The position numbers and the translations under genes were made by a program. Shown here piece by piece: positions 35,609 through 45,721 of a stretch of 64,000 nt of DNA (positions are counted from its first letter, which is position 1; every line of letters starts with the position of its first letter). Under the pieces are notes generated by a model, which was not told the DNA's origin, did no database searches, and saw nothing but the letters and a program-made list of their open reading frames with translations. The stretch lies in assembly GCF_900115665.1 (NCBI RefSeq), contig NZ_FOXH01000004.1, forward strand, positions 385,257-449,256. Direction: 5' to 3'. The stretch is from Pseudarcicella hirudinis. GTDB taxonomy: Bacteria; Bacteroidota; Bacteroidia; Cytophagales; Spirosomataceae.

Positions 35609-36454
35609 ATGGCTATTAAACTGGGGAAGAATGCTTATGGCAAGAATGCTATAAACTTATCAAAAATAATCAGACATGATGATTGTCATGAATTCAGACA
35701 GATTTCGGTAAATGTTTCTCTTGAAGGTGACTTCGAAACGGCTCATACCTTTGGCGACAATTCCAGAATTCTGCCTACAGATACCCAGAAAAATACGGTT
35801 TATGCACTGGCTAAAGAGTATTTTACCGGATCAATTGAGGAATTTGGCATTCATTTATCCAAACACTTTTTCAGTAAAAATCCGCAGGTTTCGGAGGTGA
35901 AAATTGAGATTGCTGAGTTCTGCTGGAAAAGAATGAATTTTGAAGGAAATCCGCATACCCATTCATTTGTCAACGGAGGAAATGAAAAACATACCACCAT
36001 TGTTCAGCAGAATGCAGACGGCATTTACATCACTTCAGGCATCAAGGATTTACTGATTCTCAAAACAACGGATTCCTCTTTTACAAATTATATCAAAGAT
36101 GAATACACTACTTTAAAAGAAGCTGACGACAGAATATTTGCAACTGAATGTGAAGCATCCTGGGAGTATTCATCTGACAATCTGAACTTTACGGAACAGT
36201 ATGATCAAATCCGCAATTTACTCCTGAAAACTTTTGCTGATCATAAAAGTCTTTGTGTACAGCAAACCCTATTTGAAATGGGAGAAAAGGTCCTGGAAAA
36301 CTATGAAACTGTAAAAGAAATCAGTCTGAAAATGCCGAATAAACATCATATTCTTTTCAACCTGGAACAATTCGGTATCCCGAATCGGAATGAAATCTTT
36401 ATCGCTACCGATGAACCATACGGATACATCACGGGAACCGTAATAAGAGATTAA
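35609..36454 (+). CDS. Urate oxidase (uricase)
   Basis: This cofactor-free enzyme oxidises urate to 5-hydroxyisourate. The 281-residue protein keeps the catalytic lysine (K12 in NAYGKNAI), the threonine region TDTQKNTVYALAKEYF and the histidine motif FEGNPHTHSFV, and ends with GIPNRNEIFIATDEPYG. A frame opens from TTG at 35570, but the ATG at 35609 (MAIKLGKNAYGK) fits the family. It is the only plus-strand gene in the purine island and carries no signal peptide, so it acts in the cytosol. Confidence 0.95.
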   Translation: MAIKLGKNAYGKNAINLSKIIRHDDCHEFRQISVNVSLEGDFETAHTFGDNSRILPTDTQKNTVYALAKEYFTGSIEEFGIHLSKHFFSKNPQVSEVKIEIAEFCWKRMNFEGNPHTHSFVNGGNEKHTTIVQQNADGIYITSGIKDLLILKTTDSSFTNYIKDEYTTLKEADDRIFATECEASWEYSSDNLNFTEQYDQIRNLLLKTFADHKSLCVQQTLFEMGEKVLENYETVKEISLKMPNKHHILFNLEQFGIPNRNEIFIATDEPYGYITGTVIRD

Positions 36455-36479
36455 ATTTCAGAATAATATGAATTTTCAG

Positions 36480-36523
36480 ACAATTGAAGCTATTTTAAAA
36501 TCAGATAGTTTCAATTGTTTTTT
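36480..36523. terminator. Bidirectional terminator between uricase and the nickel permease
   Basis: ACAATTGAA (36480-36488) pairs with TTCAATTGT (36510-36518), with an inner CTAT/ATAG stem and a T-run after it. It ends both convergent transcripts. Confidence 0.82.
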
Positions 36524-36549
36524 ACCGGAAACATCACTCTGAATTTCTC

Positions 36550-37257
36550 CTACCAATCCATAAAAGTCATTCCGGCTCCGCAGATAAATAAGGTAAGTCC
36601 TCCCAGCGCATGCATAAACCTTTCAAGCTTCTCCGTTTTTAGCAAAGCCAGTCCAAAATACCCTAAGACTACCATGAGAATCATAGTAAGCAAGGTGAAA
36701 AATGTATAAACTGCAATGAGTATCGCCATATCATTCCAGGAGTTTTTTACAGCCGGAACAAACAACAACGGAATCATCGGTTCGCAGGGACCTAAAAGAA
36801 AGATGATAAACATTACCCAGGGTGTTACTTTATGTCTTTCACTACTTCGGACCACTTCTCCGTGACTATGCTCAAATACATACATTTCTCCATTTTCATA
36901 AGTATCAAAATGTTTGTGCGATGTATTTGTAAAGGCTCTGTACAAACCCCAGATGCCATAAAAAAGGCCAAAAATCAGGAAAGTCCATCCGGCAATACCT
37001 CCTCTCAGCCCCTCCATCCAGGAGATTTTATGTACAGACCAGCCAATTGCAGCCCCGCCGAGTCCCAGCAGCACCGAACTCCATACATGTCCGCAACCAC
37101 AAGCGATTGTCCAGCCAAGTGTTTTACCAAAATTCCAGCCTCTCGATCTGGAAAGGGCAATAAAAGGCAAATAATGGTCTGGCCCGGTAAGCGTATGCAA
37201 ACAAGCAATGGAGATGGCTGCAATAATCAGAATTTCAAATTCAGCTGGCATCGGCAT
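36550..37257 (-). CDS. UreH-like nickel/cobalt permease
   Basis: The 235-residue protein has six or seven hydrophobic segments and an N-terminal LHTLTGPDHYLPFIALSRSRGW, resembling the His/Asp motif used by NiCoT/UreH nickel transporters. A hydrophilic loop rich in His and acidic residues (NTSHKHFDTYENGEMYVFEHSHGEV) lies in the middle and may bind metal. As the last gene of the urease operon it probably supplies Ni2+ for urease. Its start overlaps the ureD end by 17 bp, so translation is coupled; an ATG two codons later is also possible. Specificity for nickel is inferred from context. Confidence 0.8.
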   Translation of the reverse strand: MPMPAEFEILIIAAISIACLHTLTGPDHYLPFIALSRSRGWNFGKTLGWTIACGCGHVWSSVLLGLGGAAIGWSVHKISWMEGLRGGIAGWTFLIFGLFYGIWGLYRAFTNTSHKHFDTYENGEMYVFEHSHGEVVRSSERHKVTPWVMFIIFLLGPCEPMIPLLFVPAVKNSWNDMAILIAVYTFFTLLTMILMVVLGYFGLALLKTEKLERFMHALGGLTLFICGAGMTFMDW

Positions 37258-38056
37258 TTTGCTTTAAATTCAACTCAGGTAAACTATGCCATCCGGCAAT
37301 TTTTTTCAGACAATCGTGCAGCTGCTCTGCTTTATTTCCTAAAATTCTAAGCATAATTCCATTTTCATGCGCCTCTGTCACCCCAAAAATAAGGTCATGG
37401 AACGATGAAAGAAAGGCCACAATCTGTTCCGTTAACAATGCTGTGTTAAGCTTTTCATCAAGCATTATCAAACTTGCCTGATGAGTAAAACCTTCCATTT
37501 GTCCCATTCCGGAAGGATCAATAAGTCTGGGCTGTAAAAGCAGATTCTCCCGAATAATCAGCTGTCCATTCAGAAATATTTCAGTGACATTCCGGTATTT
37601 TGAAAAGCGAAAGATTTCTCCGTTAAGTTTTCTTCCGCAGGTAAGAATTTCCCCCCAGACCAAATGGCAGTTCTTCCTGAGATAAATCTGGTTTCCGGCC
37701 ACAAAAATGGCATTTTCATACGGAACAACCGGGCTGGGCAAATAAGTCAGCGAAGCACCTGATTCCATAAAAACCTTCATAGTCTGACAAGCGCCGTTGT
37801 TCATCGTAAAAACCCGCTGATATGATTGGGTATGAAGGAATAACGTTGTTTTTTCAGACAATTCCAGCTGTATTTGCAACTCATCGCCATCCAGAACACC
37901 GGGAGAAGAACTCATCAGCATCAGATGCAATGGTCCGGCCTGTTTATCTTCGGTAATATCGGCGATTTTAAAAGGAGGGCTGAAATAGCTTTCTTTCAAA
38001 TACGTTTTACCTTCCCTTAAAGCGGTTTTTACAGATAGTTTTGCAATCATCGCCAT
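37241..38056 (-). CDS. ureD: Urease accessory protein UreD
   Basis: UreD (also called UreH) binds apo-urease and, with UreF and UreG, helps place nickel in the active site. The 271-residue protein shows the family pattern around [34 protein letters not shown] and [16 protein letters not shown]. It overlaps ureG upstream by 10 bp and the permease downstream by 17 bp, a compact arrangement. A second ATG at 38050 would shorten it by two residues. Fold and partners follow from family knowledge. Confidence 0.93.
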   Translation of the reverse strand: MAMIAKLSVKTALREGKTYLKESYFSPPFKIADITEDKQAGPLHLMLMSSSPGVLDGDELQIQLELSEKTTLFLHTQSYQRVFTMNNGACQTMKVFMESGASLTYLPSPVVPYENAIFVAGNQIYLRKNCHLVWGEILTCGRKLNGEIFRFSKYRNVTEIFLNGQLIIRENLLLQPRLIDPSGMGQMEGFTHQASLIMLDEKLNTALLTEQIVAFLSSFHDLIFGVTEAHENGIMLRILGNKAEQLHDCLKKIAGWHSLPELNLKQNADAS

Positions 38057-38694
38057 AATTGTGGTTCCATAACTTCTTCCAGTAAAGCATATTTTCTGAT
38101 CCAGGCAATTACCAGATCCAACCCTTCCAGGCTCATCAGATTCGTAAAAACAAAGGGATTTCCTTTACGCATTTTACGGGCATCGTATTCCATTACCTCC
38201 AGGTCCGCATGTACATATGGTGCCAGGTCTATCTTGTTGATAATAAGCAAATCGCTTCTTGTAATGCCCGGACCGCCTTTTCTCGGGATTTTATCCCCTT
38301 CTGCCACATCTATCACAAAAATGGTCAAATCTGCCAGATCAGGACTAAAAGTTGCTGAGAGGTTATCACCTCCGCTTTCGATAAAAATGATTTCTATCTC
38401 CGGGAAACGGTTTGCCATTTCCTCCACCGCTTCCAGATTCATACTGGCATCTTCACGAATGGCAGTATGCGGACAACCTCCAGTTTCCACACCAATAATT
38501 CTTTCCTGCGGAAGCATGCTGTTTTTCGTCAGAAATTCAGCATCTTCTTTGGTATAAATATCGTTGGTAATCACCCCGATACTATATTTTTGTACCATCA
38601 CCCTGCTGAGGCGTTCGATCAAAGCCGTTTTTCCGGAACCAACCGGGCCTGCTACACCGATTTTAATATAATTTCTTTCCTGCATAGGGTTCAT
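38047..38694 (-). CDS. ureG: Urease accessory GTPase UreG
   Basis: UreG is the GTPase that delivers nickel to urease. The protein has the P-loop [15 protein letters not shown], the metal-binding [16 protein letters not shown] (Cys-Pro-His), [15 protein letters not shown] and the [10 protein letters not shown] motif. A frame opens 32 codons farther upstream from TTG, but the ATG at 38694 ([17 protein letters not shown]) fits; a second ATG at 38685 is possible. From 38694 it is 215 residues, close to the family's 200-210. It overlaps ureD downstream. Confidence 0.95.
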   Translation of the reverse strand: MNPMQERNYIKIGVAGPVGSGKTALIERLSRVMVQKYSIGVITNDIYTKEDAEFLTKNSMLPQERIIGVETGGCPHTAIREDASMNLEAVEEMANRFPEIEIIFIESGGDNLSATFSPDLADLTIFVIDVAEGDKIPRKGGPGITRSDLLIINKIDLAPYVHADLEVMEYDARKMRKGNPFVFTNLMSLEGLDLVIAWIRKYALLEEVMEPQLWR

Positions 38695-38734
38695 TTTAAG
38701 CCATTTTTCTGAGAAATTCCCTGAAATATCTTTA

Positions 38735-39421
38735 TCAGGACATATACAAACGGGAATAAAGTCTTTCATGCTGCATACTGCGAATATCAAAACCCGGACA
38801 GCAGGCTCCTGTCATTTCCGGATCAGGGTTCAGACTCTTCTCTGCCAGTTCTTCAATGAGATTTTGTAGGGAAAAAATCAGTTCCTGGCCTTGCTGCTGT
38901 CCTAAAGGAATCAGTTTTACACAGTTTGTCACAAAGCCTATTGCCGCATTGTAGTAAAAACCAATCAGCACTTCATTTTTAGGAATCCCAAGTGATCTGG
39001 CAATCAGACCAAAAGCAATGCAATAATGTCCGTAAGCCTCTTTTTTTCTTATGGCAGAAGCATAAAAGTCTATCATTTCATCTTTCAGCAATGGCTGGAA
39101 AATTTTCAGTAAACGGAGGCATAATTTCTGGCTTGCCTGTCGGATTTCTTTGGGAAGTTTTACCGCATTACATATGCTGTCAAGCGATAAAACAGATTCA
39201 TAATTTTGTGTTTCCATTGCATCAAAAGCCAGCGAAACAAAGGCCGCATCAGTATATTGCAAATTTTTATCAAGCATCTGTCTGACAAAATCAGATGCCG
39301 TCTGCTGGTCATGCACCACGCCTGCCTGCACATAGGTTTCCAATCCGGAAGAATGGGCAAAACCTCCGATTGGCAAAGTAGGATCAGTCAGATGTAATAA
39401 TCTCAGCAAGGCATTATTCAT
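38735..39421 (-). CDS. ureF: Urease accessory protein UreF
   Basis: UreF acts with UreD and UreG in urease maturation, gating GTP-dependent nickel insertion. The 228-residue helical protein begins [26 protein letters not shown], a clear UreF signature, and includes [19 protein letters not shown]. It overlaps ureE by 8 bp upstream and is followed after 40 bp by ureG. Length and N-terminus match the family. Confidence 0.94.
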   Translation of the reverse strand: MNNALLRLLHLTDPTLPIGGFAHSSGLETYVQAGVVHDQQTASDFVRQMLDKNLQYTDAAFVSLAFDAMETQNYESVLSLDSICNAVKLPKEIRQASQKLCLRLLKIFQPLLKDEMIDFYASAIRKKEAYGHYCIAFGLIARSLGIPKNEVLIGFYYNAAIGFVTNCVKLIPLGQQQGQELIFSLQNLIEELAEKSLNPDPEMTGACCPGFDIRSMQHERLYSRLYMS

Positions 39422-39917
39422 TGGAGGATGTTAATTGCATAATTCTGGAAAACAGGCTTGCACTCTCATTATTTCCATGAGGAGATACAGTTGTTTTAAG
39501 CGCATTTAAAAGTTTGCGGTCATCCTTAAAAACAGTATAACCCTGCGCTGAAAGTAATCTGAATAATGGCATCTCAAATGGGACAAGCAGTTTTCCGTCC
39601 TCAAAAAATAAGGGTAGGTGCTTGTTCCCGATTTCATAACAAACCGAGGCCGTTTCAAACATATTTTTCACTTCAATTACCAGGCATTCGCAGGGCAGGA
39701 CTTCAACGGCAATGATTGTATTTTCATCTTCGAAAAGAATGTCTCCGAAAGTAAGTTCCGGATTTTCACGCAGAAATTTCAGGGAAATTTCCCGGCCATT
39801 TCTGGTTTTCTTCCTCAAAATCCGCTTATTCGTTTCATACCATTCCAGTTGGAGCCAGTCGATCGCTTTTCGGAGGTCAGAATCCCTGATATTTCCGGCT
39901 TTTTGTTGAATAAGCAT
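39414..39917 (-). CDS. ureE: Urease accessory metallochaperone UreE
   Basis: UreE is a nickel metallochaperone. The 167-residue protein shows the peptide-binding first half (RDSDLRKAIDWLQLEWYETNKRILRKKTRNG) and the central metal-binding half (IAVEVLPCECLVIEV, YEIGNKHLPLFFEDGKLLVPFE). The histidine in GNKHLPLFF corresponds to the interfacial nickel ligand. The C-terminus lacks the His-rich tail found in some species. It starts 19 bp after ureC and overlaps ureF. Confidence 0.92.
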   Translation of the reverse strand: MLIQQKAGNIRDSDLRKAIDWLQLEWYETNKRILRKKTRNGREISLKFLRENPELTFGDILFEDENTIIAVEVLPCECLVIEVKNMFETASVCYEIGNKHLPLFFEDGKLLVPFEMPLFRLLSAQGYTVFKDDRKLLNALKTTVSPHGNNESASLFSRIMQLTSSNE

Positions 39918-39936
39918 AAGACAGAATCAGTTAAAA

Positions 39937-41658
39937 TCAGAAAAGGAAATAACGTTGGGCAAGCGGTAAAACAGCCATAGGTTCACAGGTAATATGTTTA
40001 CCGTCCACTTTAACTTCATAATTTTCAGGATTTACCTCTATTTCAGGGGTAGCATCATTATGAATAAGATCCTTTTTGCTGATATTCCTGCAATTTTTAA
40101 CAGGTAGAATCATTTTCTGCAAACCGTATGACTGCACTACATTTTTATTGAGTGACAATCCGGAAACAAAGGTGGCACAGGTGTGAAACAAAGCCTTTCC
40201 GTAAGTCCCGAACATGTGGCGATAAATGACAGGCTGAGGTGTTGGAATAGAAGCATTCGGATCGCCCATCCGGCTGGCAATAATCATTCCTCCTTTGATA
40301 ATCATTTCAGGTTTTGCCCCGAAAAGAGCAGGTTTCCACAGCACAATATCCGCCAGCTTTCCCACTTCAATTGAACCCACATATTCACTGATACCATGAG
40401 TAACAGCAGGATTAATGGTATATTTGGCAACAAATCTTTTTACCCTGAAATTATCATTATCATGTCCGGCATCTTCAGGCAAAGCTCCTCTCTGCACTTT
40501 CATTTTGTGAGCTGTCTGCCAGGTTCTTGTAATCACTTCTGCCACTCTGCCCATTGCCTGGGAGTCTGAACTCATCATACTGAATACTCCCATATCATGC
40601 AAAATATCTTCGGCAGCAATGGTTTCGGGTCTGATTCTGGAATCGGCAAAAGACACATCTTCCGGTACATTTTTATCAAGATGGTGACAAACCATTAACA
40701 TATCGAGATGCTCATCAATGGTATTTACCGTATAGGGTCTGGTCGGATTGGTTGAAGAAGGCAAGACATTAGGATACATTGCCGCCTTAATAATATCAGG
40801 AGCATGTCCCCCTCCCGCACCTTCAGTATGAAAAGTATGTATAACCCGGCCATTAATTGCCTGCATGGTATCTTCCAGAAAACCTCCTTCATTCAGTGTA
40901 TCGGTATGAATAGCAATCTGTATATCATGCTTGTCGGCCATTTTCAGAGAAGCATCAATTGCGGCAGTAGTACTGCCCCAGTCTTCATGTATTTTCAGTC
41001 CCAAAGCTCCGGCTTCAATCTGCTCTTCCAGAGGTTCGGTACCTGCACAGTTTCCTTTTCCGAAAAATCCCAGGTTCATTGGAAAAGCTTCAGCTGATTC
41101 GAGCATTTTCCGGATATTCCAGGCTCCGGGTGTAACAGTGGTAGCATTTGTCCCGTCAGCAGGTCCGGTTCCTCCGCCAATCATGGTTGTTATACCGCTA
41201 AACAAAGCATGGTCAATCTGCTGAGGACAAATGAAATGAATATGCGTATCAATTCCTCCTGCGGTAGCTATCAGCCCTGCTCCACCATGTACCTCTGTAG
41301 AAGCTCCGATAATCATACCAGGCGAAATGCCTTCCATAGTATCAGGATTTCCGGCTTTCCCGATTCCGGCAATTTTCCCGTCTTTTATACCGATATCTGC
41401 TTTCACGATTCCCCAGTGATCAATAATCATGACACTGGTTATCACAAAATCAAGAACACCGTCTTCTCTTTTCGCGGTCCCGGACTGGGCCATACCATCT
41501 CTGATGGTTTTTCCTCCGCCAAACTTGGCTTCATCTCCATAAACCGTAAAATCCTTTTCTATTTCAATCAATAATTCCGTATCCCCGAGGCGAACTCTGT
41601 CTCCTGTCGTCGGACCATACATATTGGCATATTTTATTCGGTTAATGGATAGACTCAT
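39937..41658 (-). CDS. ureC: Urease alpha subunit
   Basis: The catalytic subunit hydrolyses urea to ammonia and carbamate at a binuclear nickel centre. The 573-residue protein contains HIHFICPQQ, the carbamylated lysine K222 in [36 protein letters not shown] with the active-site His residues, and MVCHHLDKN of the mobile flap. It is full length. The ATG at 41658 gives [26 protein letters not shown]. It lies 33 bp after ureB in the order ureA-ureB-ureC-ureE-ureF-ureG-ureD. Confidence 0.98.
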   Translation of the reverse strand: MSLSINRIKYANMYGPTTGDRVRLGDTELLIEIEKDFTVYGDEAKFGGGKTIRDGMAQSGTAKREDGVLDFVITSVMIIDHWGIVKADIGIKDGKIAGIGKAGNPDTMEGISPGMIIGASTEVHGGAGLIATAGGIDTHIHFICPQQIDHALFSGITTMIGGGTGPADGTNATTVTPGAWNIRKMLESAEAFPMNLGFFGKGNCAGTEPLEEQIEAGALGLKIHEDWGSTTAAIDASLKMADKHDIQIAIHTDTLNEGGFLEDTMQAINGRVIHTFHTEGAGGGHAPDIIKAAMYPNVLPSSTNPTRPYTVNTIDEHLDMLMVCHHLDKNVPEDVSFADSRIRPETIAAEDILHDMGVFSMMSSDSQAMGRVAEVITRTWQTAHKMKVQRGALPEDAGHDNDNFRVKRFVAKYTINPAVTHGISEYVGSIEVGKLADIVLWKPALFGAKPEMIIKGGMIIASRMGDPNASIPTPQPVIYRHMFGTYGKALFHTCATFVSGLSLNKNVVQSYGLQKMILPVKNCRNISKKDLIHNDATPEIEVNPENYEVKVDGKHITCEPMAVLPLAQRYFLF

Positions 41659-41691
41659 ATTTTCAGAGAATTATTGAAATGATTAATTGAT

Positions 41692-42057
41692 TTAGCAGGA
41701 TTTGAAATGACGATCGGTTACCTGTTGCATCGCTTTGGTTTTATTTTCCTCATTAACTGCTCCTTCAACAAGTTTATTAAATCCTGCGATAATTTTCTTT
41801 CCGCCGAATGCTGTAAGTTCTACTTCTTTTTCCTCTCCCGGTTCAAAACGAACCGCTGTTCCGGCCGGAATATTCAAACGCATGCCAAAAGCTGTTTCTC
41901 TGGGAAAAAGCAAGGCTTTGTTCACTTCAAAAAAATGAAAATGCGAGCCGATCTGCACCGGTCGGTCGCCTGTATTTACGACAGTAATTTTGTCGGTTCT
42001 CCTATCGGCATTGGCAATTATATCGCCTTTGGCTAAAATATATTCTCCGGGAATCAT
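41692..42057 (-). CDS. ureB: Urease beta subunit
   Basis: This structural subunit of the urease complex is 121 residues, with the family start [13 protein letters not shown], the conserved [17 protein letters not shown] and [23 protein letters not shown]. It begins 19 bp after ureA. The separate ureA and ureB genes mean a three-subunit urease as in most bacteria and unlike Helicobacter. Confidence 0.97.
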   Translation of the reverse strand: MIPGEYILAKGDIIANADRRTDKITVVNTGDRPVQIGSHFHFFEVNKALLFPRETAFGMRLNIPAGTAVRFEPGEEKEVELTAFGGKKIIAGFNKLVEGAVNEENKTKAMQQVTDRHFKSC

Positions 42058-42076
42058 AGCTTTTACAGTGGCTTGT

Positions 42077-42379
42077 TTAACGAATGGGATCGTGTACTGT
42101 TACCAATTTTGTACCGTCAGGAAATGTAGCTTCAATCTGTACTTCGTGAATCATTTCGGGAATACCTTCCATTACATCCTCACGACTGAGAATGGCTGCT
42201 CCATACTGCATCAGCTCTGCCACAGATTTACCATCTCTGGCGGCTTCCTGCAAACGACTGCTGATCAATGCAATGGCTTCAGGATAATTCAGTTTTAATC
42301 CTCTGGCTTTTCTTTTCTCCGCTAATTCTCCGGCTAAAAACAGCAGGAGTTTCTCGGTTTCCCTGGGTGATAAATGCAT
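42077..42379 (-). CDS. ureA: Urease gamma subunit
   Basis: The 100-residue gamma subunit has the family's [20 protein letters not shown] start, [18 protein letters not shown] and the C-terminal [17 protein letters not shown]. It follows xdhC by only 38 bp with no terminator visible, so the urease genes appear to be co-transcribed with the xanthine dehydrogenase genes. Confidence 0.97.
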   Translation of the reverse strand: MHLSPRETEKLLLFLAGELAEKRKARGLKLNYPEAIALISSRLQEAARDGKSVAELMQYGAAILSREDVMEGIPEMIHEVQIEATFPDGTKLVTVHDPIR

Positions 42380-42417
42380 AATCTGACATTTTGGGTAAAA
42401 ATTCCTGAAACTATATT

Positions 42418-43404
42418 TTAATCGGGCAATGCCTGTAATCCGTTTTTAATACTGATAATCTCCGCAGCAATACTAATGGCAATTTCTTCCGGTGTTTCAC
42501 TTTTTATAGGTAAACCAACAGGAGAATGCACCTGCTTCAAACGCAGGCTATCGAGACCGGACTTATAATAATCTTCAAACATCTTTTCTACTTTTGCCTT
42601 GCTGCCCATCATGCCTAAATACCTGAATTCTTTTCCCCACAAAGCCTGGAATGCTATATCATCTGTCCGGTATCCAAATGTCATTATTACCACATAATGG
42701 TGTTTCCCGGAAGAAATCAGATCTTTTAACTCCCTGTAATCCTGCACAATGGTTTTTCTATGTACAAAATCATTTTTCATAAAAGTGTTTAAGCCGGAAC
42801 GATCATCAAAGAGATGAATACAAAAATCCAGTGTACTCATTATTCTGGAAAGTGCCAGAGAACAATGTCCGCTTCCGACGATATACAAATGGTTTTTCGG
42901 TCCTGTTTTCTCTTTATAAAACCATGCTTTTTCTGACTGAAATGAAAAAACAAAATCTTCTTCCTGTGCATGTTCTTCCACAAAAAATAACCCGGAAGGC
43001 GATAATTCAAGAGAGCCGTTTCTGCAGTTTTTCAGAGAAAATAAAAGATTCTGAATAACTGGCAGGTCTTCCTGTCTGACCTGATAAACCAAAATCTTCT
43101 GTTCTCCGGAACAGATCATTCCGCTCTGGTTGGCCGGGGCAGATTTATCATGAATCTGCTGCCTGATTTCGGTCGGAATTTTTTCGTTGTTTTTCAGTTT
43201 TTCTTTAACCATTTCAACAAACTTGTATTCCATAATACCTCCCCCGATTGATCCGGCCATTTCAGCTTTTGCATTAATTGCCAGACAAAACCCCTGTCTT
43301 CCCGGACTGCTTCCTTCACTTTCAAGCACATACATCAATACCACAGAAACATCATCCTGCAAACTCTTCTCTATCAGCTGCCATAGTTTTATCCGTTCAG
43401 ACAT
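42418..43404 (-). CDS. xdhC: XdhC/CoxI family molybdenum cofactor chaperone
   Basis: XdhC binds the molybdenum cofactor and helps mature and insert it into xanthine dehydrogenase. The 328-residue protein shows the XdhC N-terminal [20 protein letters not shown] and [11 protein letters not shown], a second half with a Rossmann-like [16 protein letters not shown], and the C-terminal [42 protein letters not shown] segments. It lies 24 bp after xdhB and 38 bp before ureA. Confidence 0.93.
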   Translation of the reverse strand: MSERIKLWQLIEKSLQDDVSVVLMYVLESEGSSPGRQGFCLAINAKAEMAGSIGGGIMEYKFVEMVKEKLKNNEKIPTEIRQQIHDKSAPANQSGMICSGEQKILVYQVRQEDLPVIQNLLFSLKNCRNGSLELSPSGLFFVEEHAQEEDFVFSFQSEKAWFYKEKTGPKNHLYIVGSGHCSLALSRIMSTLDFCIHLFDDRSGLNTFMKNDFVHRKTIVQDYRELKDLISSGKHHYVVIMTFGYRTDDIAFQALWGKEFRYLGMMGSKAKVEKMFEDYYKSGLDSLRLKQVHSPVGLPIKSETPEEIAISIAAEIISIKNGLQALPD

Positions 43405-43428
43405 TTTCTTATTTGATTTTATGACAAC

Positions 43429-45684
43429 CTAATATTTTCCGGCATATAGGCCCAACAGCACTTTTTCGGCCGTCATAGGTGCGTCAAAAGGAAGTTCTGC
43501 CGCCGGATTGAATGCTTTAACAGCATTTCTTAGCGCAAAATATGCCCCTATTCCATACATCAGCGGGGGTTCTCCTACTGCTTTTGAGCGAAAAATAGCC
43601 AGATTGTCCTGCTCAGTTTGCAAAAAGTCGATTTCAATTTTTTTCGGAACAGCATAAATATCAGGCACTTTGTACGTTGACAAAGCATTGGATTTCAATT
43701 TACCTTCTTTGTCATAAATCAATTCTTCCAAGGTCATCCAGCCAATGCCCTGCACAATTCCGCCTTCTATCTGGCCTTTATCGATAACCGGATTCATACT
43801 CGTTCCGAAATCATGAACTACTTTTACAGCATCTACCTCATAAGTTCCCCGAAGGCAATCAATTGTTACTTCTGTTATGGCAGTACCATAAACATGATAA
43901 GCAAAAGGGTGGCCTTTTTCTTTGGTTTTATCAAAATGAATTTCAGGAGTAGCATAATGTCCGTGTTCTGACAAAGCAACCCTTTTCATAAAAGCCAGAG
44001 CCACCAGTCGTTTCCAGTCAAGCCCGGTTTCGGCTCCTCCAGCCAGTACCAGTTCATTTTTCAGCTCTATTTCTTTTGCATCAATCTTCAATTCATCTGA
44101 GGCAACTTTTTTCAGTCGTTTCAGGATTTCGGTACAGGCAATTAACGTAGCTTTCCCATTCAAATCTGCCGTAGCGCTGGCAGCAGAAGGAGAGGTATTA
44201 GCGATTCTGAAAGTATTGGTGGAATTAATTCTGATTTTATCAGCGTTGAGGGAAAAAACCTGAGCAGCTACCTGTAAAATTTTGGTATTCACACCCTGCC
44301 CCATTTCTACCGCACCTGTACTTACATTCACACTTCCGTCGCTGTACACATGAACCAGGCTGCGGGCATGATTCATCATGGTATTGGTAAAAGAAATCCC
44401 GAAACAGACAGGCATTAAAGCCAGTCCTTTTTTATGGAGGAGATTAGCCTTGTTAAAAGCTCCGACAGCTTCCTTCATCTGGTCAAATCCATAAATTTCC
44501 AAAGCTTTTTCCCAACAGGCCTGCGACTCGCTTTGGGCAATTTGTCCGTAGTGAAATTCGTCTCCCGTTTTATTCAGGTTAATTCTTTGTATTTGTGCTG
44601 CTTCAACGCCGATACTTTCGGCGGCTTTTACAATGGCAGCCTCAATCACAAACATACCCTGCGGCCCTCCAAAACCACGAAAAGCGGTATTGGGAGGCAG
44701 ATTGGTTCTGCAACTATTGCCTGTCACCCTGACATTCGGAATAAAATAGGTATTGACAGAATGGAACAATGTCCGTTCTAAAACTGCCGGAGAAAGGTCA
44801 GCCGCAGCTCCTGCGTTCTGAAAGAACGTAGCTTCATAAGCCAGAATTTTCAGTTCCCTGCTCAGACCGATTTTAAAATCAGTGGAGTAAGGATGTCTTT
44901 TACCCGTCATTGCCATATCCTCCATTCTGTGCAGAGAATATTTAACAGGTTTTTTCAGGACATGTGTTGCCAGCGCACATAAAGCAGCCCAGGTATTTGC
45001 CTGATCTTCCTTTCCGCCAAAGCCTCCTCCCAGTCGGGTGACGTCCACTTCTATCTGATGCATTGGCACGCCCAATACCTTGCAGACTGCTCGTTGCACA
45101 GCAGTGGGTCCCTGTGTGGAAGAATAGACCTTTATTACACCATTTTCCAGTGGAACTGCATAAGCACCCTGGGTTTCGATATATAAATGTTCCTGTCCGT
45201 TTGTATCAGCTTTGCCTTCAAAAACATAAGCACAATCCTGCCATGCTGCATCTGTATCTCCGATTCTGAAGGTTCTGGGCGGAACAATTAATTCTCCCTT
45301 CGCCTGTGCTTCACGAGGATCTGTAATAACGGGCAGAGCTTCTATTTCAACTTTTATTTTTTTTAAAGCTTCTCTGGCTATTTCTTCGGTTTCAGCTACC
45401 ACAAATGCGATGGGCATACCGGAAAAATGGACATGATGATCTGCCAGTAAAGGCTCGTCCGGAACAATTCCGCCAATCTGATTTTCACCTGTAATATCTT
45501 TATCTGTAAAAATTCTGACGATTCCCTCCAATGCCAGCGCTTCAGAAAGGTCCAGCTTTTTGATAATACCATGCGCTACCGAAGCACCTAAGGCAACTCC
45601 GAAAAGCGTTCCCTGTATCAGCGGAATATCATCCAGATACCGGGATTCTCCTCTTACATGGTTAAAGGAATCTATATTTTTCAT
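43429..45684 (-). CDS. xdhB: Xanthine dehydrogenase molybdopterin-binding subunit
   Basis: This 751-residue subunit holds the molybdenum cofactor and the purine site and oxidises hypoxanthine and xanthine to urate. Conserved parts are TRLGGGFGGKEDQ, AFRGFGGPQGMFVIE, VEMGQGVNTKI and the active-site glutamate in KAVGEPPLMYGIG. The sequence aligns with the XDH Mo-subunit over its whole length without breaks. It lies 37 bp after xdhA. The bacterial XdhAB split (FeS/FAD plus Mo) is present. Confidence 0.95.
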   Translation of the reverse strand: MKNIDSFNHVRGESRYLDDIPLIQGTLFGVALGASVAHGIIKKLDLSEALALEGIVRIFTDKDITGENQIGGIVPDEPLLADHHVHFSGMPIAFVVAETEEIAREALKKIKVEIEALPVITDPREAQAKGELIVPPRTFRIGDTDAAWQDCAYVFEGKADTNGQEHLYIETQGAYAVPLENGVIKVYSSTQGPTAVQRAVCKVLGVPMHQIEVDVTRLGGGFGGKEDQANTWAALCALATHVLKKPVKYSLHRMEDMAMTGKRHPYSTDFKIGLSRELKILAYEATFFQNAGAAADLSPAVLERTLFHSVNTYFIPNVRVTGNSCRTNLPPNTAFRGFGGPQGMFVIEAAIVKAAESIGVEAAQIQRINLNKTGDEFHYGQIAQSESQACWEKALEIYGFDQMKEAVGAFNKANLLHKKGLALMPVCFGISFTNTMMNHARSLVHVYSDGSVNVSTGAVEMGQGVNTKILQVAAQVFSLNADKIRINSTNTFRIANTSPSAASATADLNGKATLIACTEILKRLKKVASDELKIDAKEIELKNELVLAGGAETGLDWKRLVALAFMKRVALSEHGHYATPEIHFDKTKEKGHPFAYHVYGTAITEVTIDCLRGTYEVDAVKVVHDFGTSMNPVIDKGQIEGGIVQGIGWMTLEELIYDKEGKLKSNALSTYKVPDIYAVPKKIEIDFLQTEQDNLAIFRSKAVGEPPLMYGIGAYFALRNAVKAFNPAAELPFDAPMTAEKVLLGLYAGKY

Positions 45685-45721
45685 AAAGAATCGCTACATT
45701 TTAAAACCGGAAAAACGAACC

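Noticed and set aside
39618-39980. Plus-strand frames over the urease accessory genes
   Set aside because: They are antisense to ureE and the end of ureC and contain only composition-driven sequence.
44434-44781. Plus-strand frame inside xdhB
   Set aside because: It is antisense to conserved Mo-subunit sequence and has no start context or known domain.
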